From assembly GCA_954871525.1 (NCBI GenBank), contig OX940862.1:36324232-36388231 (forward strand): a DNA stretch of 64,000 bases, read 5' to 3'. The notes beneath the pieces are model-generated. The model worked only from the letters and a program-made list of their open reading frames with translations. It was not told where the DNA came from and made no database searches. The position numbers and the translations under genes are program-made. Shown here piece by piece: positions 50,416-59,196 of the stretch (position 1 is its first letter; each line of letters begins with the position of its first letter). Source of the stretch: Parietaria judaica. Its lineage: Eukaryota > Streptophyta > Magnoliopsida > Rosales > Urticaceae.

Positions 50416-51269
50416 TGTTGACGTGGTTTCCCACCTCAATCAGTCAAGTGTGACTTGTGAGTGTATGATATTTTTGGGATGAAGCAATTTGGTGGAATTC
50501 GATCTCTCACGTTGCAAGCTCACGGTTCACTCACGATATATGTATAAGTATATAAGCAATATAAATGAGACGAGGGATTTTTTATAGAGGTTCGTCCCAA
50601 AGCGGTAGTTGACTACTTCCTCTGTTAGTTTATTGCGACAATGAACATAGACGGATAGCTACAGGCAGCCAGATCACGTCTGAGAGTAGGAAGAAATGGA
50701 GAAAGAAAGAAAGAACACAATAAGATCTCAAAATGATAAGAATGCCGGGTAGAAACTCTTCAGTGTATTCTCTCGAGGTTGTAAGTGTGCGTGTGTGTTG
50801 ATCTAAGCTTGAGCTTGGCATTTATAGACTTCAATTCTTCCCGTTGAACTTCCGGGAATCGAGGGGTCTTCACTCCGTGCTGACCGGATTGAATGGACGA
50901 TCTGGCTACACGTGTCCCATGACTTCGTTCTCGTCGTCGTGTTTGAATTATGCCCGTTGGAGACTTGACTCTGTGCTCCTGGTCTTCCGTCTGAGTTTGA
51001 AATGGGATGCCGGGTAGAGAATATGACGACTCTACCCTCGTCTTTCTGGGCTGCTACCGAGTGGATTTGGGCTTTAGAACTCATTGGGCCGAGTAGCCTA
51101 TGTCCGTAGGTTCTTGGTCTGATTGAGAATCTCTTTGGGCTTCTCAAATGGGCTTTTACGAATACCAGTTTATTTCTTTAAAGCCTTTTATCATGGTTTG
51201 TAAATTTAATTAATTCACAACCTTAGCACTTTATGTCACATTAAATAATGACGAATTTGTACATCAACA
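50416..51269 (-). repeat. 3' LTR of the Tat-like element (intact, 854 bp)
   Basis: On the minus strand it starts TGTTGATGTAC at 51269 and ends GTCAACA at 50416. A TATA box (TATAAATG in minus sense, about 50818-50826) divides a ~440-bp U3 from R-U5. Positions 50416-50831 match 61802-62217 in the other LTR. The 5-mer outside its end is accgt. Confidence 0.9.
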
Positions 51270-51285
51270 GTTAGCCCCCTACTAT
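51270..51285 (-). promoter_or_regulatory. Polypurine tract next to the 3' LTR
   Basis: Minus-strand tagtagggggctaac directly abuts the 3' LTR start and has the G-run expected of a plus-strand primer site. Confidence 0.65.
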
Positions 51286-51649
51286 AAAAAATACGAATTA
51301 AATTTTATAGTATTTACTCGATGAAATCATGTAAAATTCGTGCCGGATAGGATTAATTAAATTTGTGACTTTTGCCGTAAATCTGCATAATCCGGGCAGG
51401 ATTTTGGATAATTTCGAGATCAGATGGACGGATAGGGTCTTGAAGCTGTAACCGTCGCTTCGAATTTTGGGCGGGAACAGTTACAACACGTGTCCCATTT
51501 TGCGGAGTTCGAAGGGAATAAACTCTTCACATTCTCCTGACACAGCTGTCGTGCTGACGTGTCGCTGGATAGCTCGCTGATCTCGACCGTAGGATGAGGT
51601 TTGTTGCGTTTTTCGGGGAAACCCTAACCGTAGGATCAACGACAATTTT

Positions 51650-51664
51650 CGAGTATAAATACTC
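51650..51664 (+). promoter_or_regulatory. Candidate TATA box of the antisense gene
   Basis: The plus-strand gagtataaatactcg lies about 410 bp upstream of the antisense gene's ATG and outside the LTR. The word is nearly palindromic. It suggests the antisense gene has its own promoter. Confidence 0.5.
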
Positions 51665-52066
51665 GAGTGATTCGCATTAAATGGGCACGTCTCTTCAGCT
51701 TCAGCCCGTCGCACGTCTTTCGAAGGTAACCTCTTTCTCTTTCCTCTATTTATACTCTGTGTGGTATTCGAATACCATTTTCGAATTTTTAGAGAGAGAA
51801 ATACTTCAAGTTCTAGTGAGATAAACTCTGCGAATCGCCATTGGAGGTGCTCTGAGGTCTTTACCTTCGTCGTCTTCTTCATCATTCTCGTAGGGAATCA
51901 GGTTCTAGTTTCTTCTCCGTTCTTCTCTGTGAGTCTGTTTGGGGATTGTTCTAGGTTTCTAGATATCGTTCTTTCTATTTTCTTAAATCTTCGTGCTTTC
52001 CAGTTTCTGGGTTTCTGTGCTCGTCTAGATTTCTTTCGGTTTTTTTTTCTAAACTATCTTTATAAG

Positions 52067-54929
52067 ATGGGTCCTAAGAAGACGGTCTCGAAATGGCAAA
52101 CGGAGTTTCTGACTACAGATTCTCCCAAGTCAGTTCTGAAACCTAAGGATCTGGTTAGGATCCGGGTAGAGTACAACATTCCTTTGTCGATAGAGCTTAG
52201 GTTACCGGGTCCAGATGAACATGCCGACGAGCAAAACTCGGACGGCTGGATCTGTGTTTACCAGAGGTTTTTTGAGTCCGGGGGGCTTAGATTTCCTATT
52301 CCCGAGCTCATCCTAAGGTACCTTAGTTATCTAGGGGTTTCTATCGGGCAACTCAGCCCGAATTTTATCCGGATCTTGATGGCCTTGCTTGTCCGATCCC
52401 ACGAATGTTTGTATTCACTTACGATCTGGGACTTGTTGACGGGCTTGGTCATCAAGGCCAACGGTCAGGCCAAGGGTTGGTTTTTCCTATCCGTCAAGGA
52501 AGGGGAGATCATAACCGGTCTTCCCAAGAAGGAGAGTTCTTGGACCCACAAGTATTTCTTCTTCATGGCCGGTCAGGAAACGCTCGGTTCTTGGCCGGGC
52601 TATAGGAATGAATGGGTCCACGAGATAGGTAAGGTTCTGGGTTGGGTTCTCTAATTTTTCCTATTCGGCTGTTTTTGTATGTTTACTAATTTTTTGTCTC
52701 CATCTTATGCAGTCGAGGACCCTGAGAAGCCTAAGTCTCGTCCGATTACAGAGGAGTGGAAGGCTTTGAAGAGGAAACTTTTTCCTAACGGTCCGGAGCT
52801 GTGGTCGAACTTCACGAAGGAGAGGTTCGAAGCTACCGGGCTTTGGGCTGAGCCTGACGAGGAAGAGTTTCCGGGTATAAATCCTAAATCTGTCTCTTTG
52901 GCTTTGTTTTGTATTTGTCTACTTTATTTTTTCTAAGTGTGGATTTTTGACGTGTAGAGGATATGGACGCTCTTCGCCCGAAGGGTCAGAGTCTTCGTCA
53001 GAGGCGGAGACAGGAGGGTCAGACCGGAGGTTCGGCCTCTGCTGGAGCTGCTCGCCAGGAGACGAGCAGACGGGTTGAGGAGAGGGGGCCTGGCGCGTCT
53101 GCGCCGGCCAAGGCTGCTCGTCAGGAGACGAGTAGGAAGAACGATGAGACTCCTGCTCGGGAGTCTCTTGCTGAGGTCGCCTCTGGGGCGACCAAGAAGA
53201 AGGATGTCGTCGAACTTTCCGACGACGGGGAGAGCACCCCGGAGGTCACGCCTTTGGCGAAGACTTCGGAGAGGGAGGTTGTCCCTCCTTCTGCTCCTGC
53301 TCGTCCTTCCAAGGGCGTGATCCGTCCTTCTCAGGATGGAGCTGCTCCGAGGACGGGCTCAGAGGCGGCCGCGAAGAGGCCGCACGAAGGAGGGGAGGAC
53401 TCTGGGGTCCGGAAGAAGGCGAAGGGGGATCCGGCCCCGAAGGAGGTGGTGAGGAGGGACTCAGTCCCGAAAGGAGGCGCGAGGGCCTTGGAGAAGGGTA
53501 AGGGGGTTGCTCGGGAGAGTGAGCGCCCGAAGGAGGCCTCCCGAGGTGAGGCGAGGGAGACGGGGTTGGCTCCCCCGGTGGTTGAAGGGCAGGCTAGGGA
53601 GAAGATGGTCTCCCGGAAGGCGGGGTGCACTTGGATGGGGGACAAGGGTCTCCACAAGGCACCTAAGGTGGCGGCCGATCTTCTCCGGCAGATTACGAAT
53701 GGTGGGGTCGGTAGGGTCCCCAGGAGTATTGCGGAGAAGAGGCCGTACAAGGATATGGCCGCGGCTACAACCCTGGTAAGCATTGCCGGCTTTAGGTTTG
53801 GGTGTTTGCTTTATTTCCTAATTTTTTCTAACTTTAATTTTTGGACGTGCAGCTCGTCGCCTCCATTAATGACATGGTCCTCGATTATGAGGACCAATTA
53901 TACGAGGCTAGAGAGGGCGCGCAAGCCTCCGAGCAGCTTGCGCTGAAGGAGAGGGAGTTGGCTGATGCCGTGGAGGGCATCCGGGTGAAGGCGGAGCAGA
54001 TCGTCGTCATGGGCAGGAAGGTTGCCGCTTGCGATGCTCGGATCAAGGGGCTCGGGAATACGGTCGTCGATCTCCGGGAGAAGCTGTCAAACGCTAACCG
54101 GACGATTGAGGAGGCTCAAGGCGTGAGCGAAGCGGCCGCCAGGCAGATGCTGGCCTCTGACGCGGCCAAAGGACGGGCAGAGGAGTTGGCCAAGAGGAAG
54201 GAGGAGGAGGCCTTGGCCTTGAAAGAGGATGTGCAGCGCCTTGCTGCCGAGCTGGCTGAAGCCTGGCAACGATCCGTCGATCGCGAGGCTGAGAAGAAGG
54301 CTGTCCGTGCCCGATATCGCCGAAAGGTGGAGGAAAGGGACGCGCTGATCGCGTGGTACAAAGGTACGGCTGCTGACAACAGTTGCTTGGATCAAGCCGA
54401 AGGTTGCCTCGAGCTGATCCAAGACATCATTGACGGCCACGTCCAAGATTTCGAGGCTGAGAAGGAGGTCCTAGAAGGCAACGCTGCTCGCTACCAAGCT
54501 CTCTTGGACGCGGTTCCGGCACCGCCGATAGGGTCTCCGGCTCTGTCTCCAGATGCCGAGCTGACCGGTGTTCCTCTTGTAGATCTGAGCCTTCGGTCCG
54601 AGCAATCATCCGCCAAGGAGTCCGCTTCCGAAGATCCCGTCATCGAGCCCGTCATTGAAGATCCCGTGGCCGGAGAGACCGTCATTGGTGAGCCCACCTT
54701 GCCCGCCGTCACCGGTACCGAGGAGACGATCCTCGAGGAGCCGACCCTGAACGAGCCCGTCTCTGCCGAGGAGACCGTCGCTGAGGAGGTCGCCCTTGAA
54801 GAGCCGATCCTGGACGAGCCTGTCGCTGCCGGGGGGACCGCCGAGCATGGAGCCCAAGCCGGCGAAGGAGAAGGAGAGGAGAAGGAAGAGGACCGAGAGG
54901 TCGTGGGGGTACCCGGGGTCGACACATAG
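52067..54929 (+). CDS. Four-exon antisense gene of the retrotransposon (putative gypsy-type transposon protein, coiled coil)
   Basis: Exons are 52067-52628, 52713-52874, 52958-53775 and 53853-54929. Every junction is GT-AG, and the 2,619 nt join to 872 codons plus stop without a frame break. The N-terminal ~260 residues resemble the plant 'putative gypsy type transposon' domain (Transposase_28; GGLRFPIPELILRYLSYLGV and NFIRILMALLVRSH blocks). Next comes a low-complexity, charged Ala/Arg/Glu-rich middle, then a long heptad-type coiled coil (from about residue 540), and an acidic tail repeating EEP/DEP/EET units. The ATG at 52067 has a good context (aagATGG); the same frame stays open upstream to an ATG at 51761. 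It is opposite in direction to gag-pol and lies between integrase and 3' LTR. Such extra ORFs are known in Tat elements, but their function is unknown. Confidence 0.85.
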
Positions 54930-55387
54930 AGTGTCCCCCATGTTTTTTTTTTCGATTAATAAGGCCTCAGGCCAAAACAATTTCTATGGGCAAGTCTACG
55001 GCGACTTGAACCCTTTTTTGTAAGATTTTGGATATGCCCGCGGTTAGGGCTTTTGCTATTTTCTATTCTATATCATGCTCGTCATTTCCTTGTTATACTC
55101 TATTTGCCTGTGTTTCTAAGTTAATTTTCTAATCGTACTTTTCTATATATGCTTTTCTATCTGAGGTTCCGAATGTCCTATCGTATGCTAAGATAAATAA
55201 CAAAAGATTGAAGGTTTGAAATCTGCTAAGTATAAAAAATGCACGGGTACCTTTTGTCGTTGTGCTCCTTTGACACTTCTCGTCTAGTCTGTTCTGTCCG
55301 TCCATCACAATATTCCGCAGGTCGTGCTTTCTGAAAAACACATTTGTAAAAGCCAGACGTATGTTGTTACATATTTTTTCAAGAGGG

Positions 55388-55725
55388 TTAGGCTTGTTGC
55401 CTTAAGGGACGGGTTGGATGCCCGTTTAGGTTTGTTACCCGGATAGGCTTGTTGCCCTATATGACGGGTTAGTTACCCGGATAGGCTTGTTGCCCTATAT
55501 GACGGGTTAGTTACCCGGGTAGGCTTGTTGCCTTATGCAATGGGTTTGTTACCCGGGTAGGTTTGTTACCTTATGCAATGGGTTTGTTACCCGGGTAGGT
55601 TTGTTACCTTATGTGGGGGTTTGTTACCCGGATAGGTTTGTTTACCTTCTGTGATAGGTCTGTTACCCGGGTAGGTTTGTTACCTTAGGTGATGGGTCTG
55701 TTACCCGGGTAGGCTTGTCGCCTTG
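55388..55725 (+). repeat. ~38-bp tandem array in the retrotransposon 3' region
   Basis: About nine units occur of the form ggcttgttgcc-tat-gacgggtt-gttacccgg-ta, with drift (ggtttgttacc, atgcaatgggttt variants). The array lies between the antisense gene's 3' end and the integrase stop. Tat-clade elements are known to carry variable tandem repeats in this region. Confidence 0.9.
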
Positions 55726-55911
55726 ACGGGGGTTTTGGGACATTTTTCCTTTTAGGCCGGTTCTATTGAGTCTTGCGATTCATGGTTCTCGGGCCTATTT
55801 GGTTTTGGGTTTGGATTGAGACTGCGCCCATCGTTTAGGATGGGCTGCCTACGTACCCCAAATTTGGGGATCAAGTCATTACGTAGTTCAGGGGAGACCG
55901 GGTACGTCGGG

Positions 55912-57057
55912 TTAGGCGTAGTATTTCCTTAAGTGCATGGCATTCCAGCTGCGGAGGACTCTTGTTCCATCCGGGGTGGCTAGCCGGTATACTCCAGGTT
56001 TTACTACTTCGGTGACGATGTAAGGTCCTTCCCAGTTAGCCCCGAGCTTGCCCGCATTCAGCTCGGCGGTGTTCTGGAAAACTTTTCTGAGGACCAACTC
56101 TCCCACCATGAATTTTCGACGTTTGACCTTTGAATTATAGTACCTAGCTATCGAGTTTTGATAGTTAGCAATCCTTATCAAAGCTTGTTCTCGTCTTTCG
56201 TTGATGTAGTCGAGCTGGTCTTCCCTCATTTCGTCGTTGAGTTCTGCGTCCAAAGGGGCGAATTCCCTTCGAAGGCTGGGTGTCTCTATCTCTGCTGGTA
56301 TTACGGCCTCAGTGCCGTGTACCATTGAGAAAGGGGTTTCCCCGGTGGCCCTACGCGGGGTAGTTCTGTAGGACCAGAGGACTCCTATGAGTTCGTCTGC
56401 CCATCGTCCTTTTTTGGTGTCTAGGCGTCTCTTGATTCCGTCCACTATTACCCGGTTAGCTACTTCAGCTTGACCATTGCCTTGAGGATATCTCGGAGTG
56501 GACGTGTTCAAGGATATTTTCCAGTTTATGCAGAAGTTCTGGAATCTCGTTGAAATGAATTGTGGTCCATTGTCAGCTATTATCTCTTTTGGGAGGCCGA
56601 ATCTACTGATGATGTTTTTCCATAGGAAATTTTCTACATCGACATCTTTAATGTTTGCGTATGATTCTGCCTCCACCCATTTTGAGAAGTAGTCGGTCAC
56701 GACGAGTAGGAACCTCTTCCCGGCCGGGGCCAGGGGGAACGGTCCTACTATGTCCATGGACCATTTCATGAACGGGTATGGGACTGAGACTGACGAGAGT
56801 TCTTCTGCTGGTCTATGTATGGACGGGGAGTGTCTTTGGCATTTGTCGCACCTTTTGACGTAGTTTTCACTGTCCGCCAACATAGTGGCCCAAAAAAAAC
56901 CTTGCATTTTTGCTTTGTTTGCTAAAGATCTTCCTCCCGAATGGTTGCCGCATTCTCCCGAATGGATTTCGTGAAGTACTATTTGAGCCTCGGTCTTTCC
57001 TAGGCACCTTAGGTAGGGTCCGGTGTAGCTACGTTTGTACAGTTTTTCCCCGATCAT
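55912..57057 (-). CDS. Gypsy integrase ORF
   Basis: A 381-residue frame carrying the C-terminal part of pol. Seen: an HHCC zinc-binding region (HEIHSGECGNH ... CDKCQRH, residues about 28-75), and a DDE integrase core with the first Asp in MDIVGPF, the second in IADNGPQF and the Glu in QGNGQAEVANR. A C-terminal chromatin-facing region (NWEGPYIVTEVVKPGVYRL) follows, with no obvious chromodomain, in keeping with Tat elements. It inserts reverse-transcribed DNA into the genome. The frame is the same as the RT ORF upstream and is separated only by a UAG at 57073-57075 and five codons. Its ATG at 57057 is therefore probably not a natural start. Confidence 0.92.
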   Translation of the reverse strand: MIGEKLYKRSYTGPYLRCLGKTEAQIVLHEIHSGECGNHSGGRSLANKAKMQGFFWATMLADSENYVKRCDKCQRHSPSIHRPAEELSSVSVPYPFMKWSMDIVGPFPLAPAGKRFLLVVTDYFSKWVEAESYANIKDVDVENFLWKNIISRFGLPKEIIADNGPQFISTRFQNFCINWKISLNTSTPRYPQGNGQAEVANRVIVDGIKRRLDTKKGRWADELIGVLWSYRTTPRRATGETPFSMVHGTEAVIPAEIETPSLRREFAPLDAELNDEMREDQLDYINERREQALIRIANYQNSIARYYNSKVKRRKFMVGELVLRKVFQNTAELNAGKLGANWEGPYIVTEVVKPGVYRLATPDGTRVLRSWNAMHLRKYYA

Positions 57058-57072
57058 GCAAAATCTAGCGCT

Positions 57073-59187
57073 CTAGATCCTTAGTTTCCTAGCTTTTTGC
57101 TTGTCTCGAGGTTTGGCTCCGGTTAGGATGTAGTTAATGATTGGGGTCCTCCAATCATCCCCTTCTATTCGGATATTGCAAACTTCGCGGGTTACGCTGG
57201 GTTCGTCTATCGTTTCGACTGGGATTATCCTTTTGACCTCGGGGTCCGAAGTCGAAGCTAATCCGGCCAGTGCGTCTGCTGACGCGTTTTCACTCCTCAG
57301 TATTTGGACTATTTCGACGTGTTCGAATTGTTGAATTAAGCCTTTTACTACCGAGAGATATTTTTCCATCCTGTCATCTCGGGTAGCATACTCGCCACTG
57401 ATCTGACTGGTAACTAGTTTTGAGTCGGAGTGGGCCCTTACTTTCCTGGCTCCCACGGCTTTTGCTAGTTTCAGGCCGGCGATGAGGGCCTCGTACTCGG
57501 TCTCGTTGTTTGTCGCGTGGAATTTCAGTCGAAATGATTGTTCCAACACTTCTCCCGTGGGGGATATCAAACGAATTCCGATCCCGGATCCGCCTTGGTT
57601 TGACGCGCCGTCGACTTCGAGTTTCCATTCTCCGTCCTCGTGGCCCTCTTTTGAACCGTCGGCTGGTAATTCGATGAGAAAGTCAGCCAATACTTGTGAT
57701 TTCGCACAGGTTCGGATCTTGTATTCTATGTCGAATTCGCTCAATTCGACGGCCCATTTCGTGAGCCTTCCCGATTGATTCGGGCTGTGGAGGATGATTC
57801 TCAAAGGTTGGGTCGTCATTACCATGATGGTATGGGACTGAAAGTAAGGCCGAAGCTTCCTCGTTGCGGTTATCATTGCTAGCGCGAGTTTTTCTATTGC
57901 CGGGTATCTGGTTTCAGCGTCTTCCAAAGATTTGCTGATGTAGAAGATCGGCTTTTGCTCTCCGCGGTCCTCTCTCACGATTACTCTACTCACCGCCGAT
58001 GGTGAGACAGCCAGATATAAAAACAATGGCTCTCCCAAGATTGGTCTGGTGAGTATTGGTGGGGTGGAGAGGTACCTTTTCAGCTTTTGGAAGGCCTCTT
58101 CGCACTCTTCGGTCCATTCGAACTTTTTATTACCTTTCAAAAGTTTGTAGAAGGGTAAACATTTGTCCGTGGCTCTTGATATGAACCGGTTAAGAGCGGC
58201 GATTCTCCCAGTCAGCCTTTGCGTCTCTCGAACAGTCCTTGGGGAGGGCATGTTCTGGAGGGCATTTATCTGGTCGGGATTGGCTTCTATACCTCGCTGT
58301 GTGACCAGATAACCTAGGAATTTTCCTGAAGTTACCCCGAAGGTGCATTTCATCGGGTTGAGCTTCATTTGATACTTTCGTACTATGTTGAAGCAGTCTT
58401 CTTGGTGGGTCACGTGATCCGTTGCTTGGGAGGACTTTACCAACATATCATCGATGTAGACTTCCATAGTTTTACCGAGTTGTTCGGCGAACATTTGGTT
58501 GACTAATCTTTGATATGTGGCTCCGGCGTTTTTCAATCCGAAGGGCATAACTTTGTAACAGTATATTCCTCTATCGGTTATGAATGCCGTTTTTTCTTGG
58601 TCCTCGGGGTGCATTAGGATCTGATTGTATCCCGAGAATGCGTCCATGAATGACAGTAGTTCGTGCCCACATGTTGCTTCGACCAGACGGTCGATATGGG
58701 GCATTGGGAAACTGTCTTTTGGACAAGCTTTGTTCAGGTCGGTAAAGTCGATGCAAACTCTAGCCTTCCCGTTTTTCTTCTTCACGACCACTGTATTTGC
58801 TAAGCAGTCCGGGTATTTGACTTCCCTGATGGATCCGGTTTGCAGCAATTTTGTGACTTCTTCGTTTACGGCTTGGGCCCTGTCCGGGCCTAGCTTTCGC
58901 CTTTTTTGTTTCACCGGCTTGTAGCTCGGATCTACATTTAGGCGATGGGTTGTGATGCTTGGGTCTATGCCGGGCATGTCCTTGTGAGACCAAGCAAAAC
59001 AATCCCGATTTTTGGTCAGGAATTTGAGGAGATCTTTTCTGACGTTATTGTCTAGTCCTTTCCCGATTCCTACCCGGTGGTCCGGGTTGTCGGGGTCGAT
59101 CTGGACCTGGACTGTCATTTCCAGGTTAGGTCCGTCCGTATCGGTGGTCCTTTCCTGTCCGTCGTCCTCTTTTTCGTCTACCGCCAT
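57073..59187 (-). CDS. Gypsy reverse transcriptase / dual RNase H ORF
   Basis: 704 residues. The RT domain spans about 85-300 with CIDFTDLNKACPKDSFPMP, SFMDAFSGYNQI, MPFGLKNAGATYQRL and the catalytic YIDD at 244-247. A first, Gypsy-type RNase H region (about 385-500) has lost its leading acidic residue (LYLAVSPSAVS). A second archaeal-type RNase H follows with Asp in DGASNQGG (526), Glu in NNETEYEAL, Asp in HSDSKLV and Asp in ASADALAG (638). The double arrangement is diagnostic for Tat elements. The ORF is in the same frame as gag-protease, two codons after its UAG stop, and ends at a UAG before the integrase. The ATG at 59187 may not be used if pol is made by readthrough. Confidence 0.93.
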   Translation of the reverse strand: MAVDEKEDDGQERTTDTDGPNLEMTVQVQIDPDNPDHRVGIGKGLDNNVRKDLLKFLTKNRDCFAWSHKDMPGIDPSITTHRLNVDPSYKPVKQKRRKLGPDRAQAVNEEVTKLLQTGSIREVKYPDCLANTVVVKKKNGKARVCIDFTDLNKACPKDSFPMPHIDRLVEATCGHELLSFMDAFSGYNQILMHPEDQEKTAFITDRGIYCYKVMPFGLKNAGATYQRLVNQMFAEQLGKTMEVYIDDMLVKSSQATDHVTHQEDCFNIVRKYQMKLNPMKCTFGVTSGKFLGYLVTQRGIEANPDQINALQNMPSPRTVRETQRLTGRIAALNRFISRATDKCLPFYKLLKGNKKFEWTEECEEAFQKLKRYLSTPPILTRPILGEPLFLYLAVSPSAVSRVIVREDRGEQKPIFYISKSLEDAETRYPAIEKLALAMITATRKLRPYFQSHTIMVMTTQPLRIILHSPNQSGRLTKWAVELSEFDIEYKIRTCAKSQVLADFLIELPADGSKEGHEDGEWKLEVDGASNQGGSGIGIRLISPTGEVLEQSFRLKFHATNNETEYEALIAGLKLAKAVGARKVRAHSDSKLVTSQISGEYATRDDRMEKYLSVVKGLIQQFEHVEIVQILRSENASADALAGLASTSDPEVKRIIPVETIDEPSVTREVCNIRIEGDDWRTPIINYILTGAKPRDKQKARKLRI

Positions 59188-59196
59188 TAATTGCTA
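59188..59196 (-). promoter_or_regulatory. Candidate readthrough stop at gag-protease/pol boundary
   Basis: Minus-strand TAG CAA TTA sits exactly between two same-frame ORFs. UAG followed by CAR YYA is the established leaky-stop context of tobamovirus replicase and has been described for the SIRE1 plant retroelement. Pol would then be made as a minor gag-pol product. Confidence 0.7.

Noticed and set aside
51761..52066. Upstream extension of the antisense gene's first exon (102 extra residues)
   Set aside because: The frame is open, but the added sequence is Phe-rich and unlike the domain. The ATG at 52067 has a better context. It is kept as an alternative only.
53075..53783. Alternative frames over exon 3 of the antisense gene
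   Set aside because: They are rich in Arg/Leu or Pro/Ser as expected for shadow frames, and they do not join the flanking exons.
55042..55372. Possible additional exon of the antisense gene after 54929
   Set aside because: An in-frame stop ends the coding frame at 54929, and the following DNA is AT-rich with no continuation.
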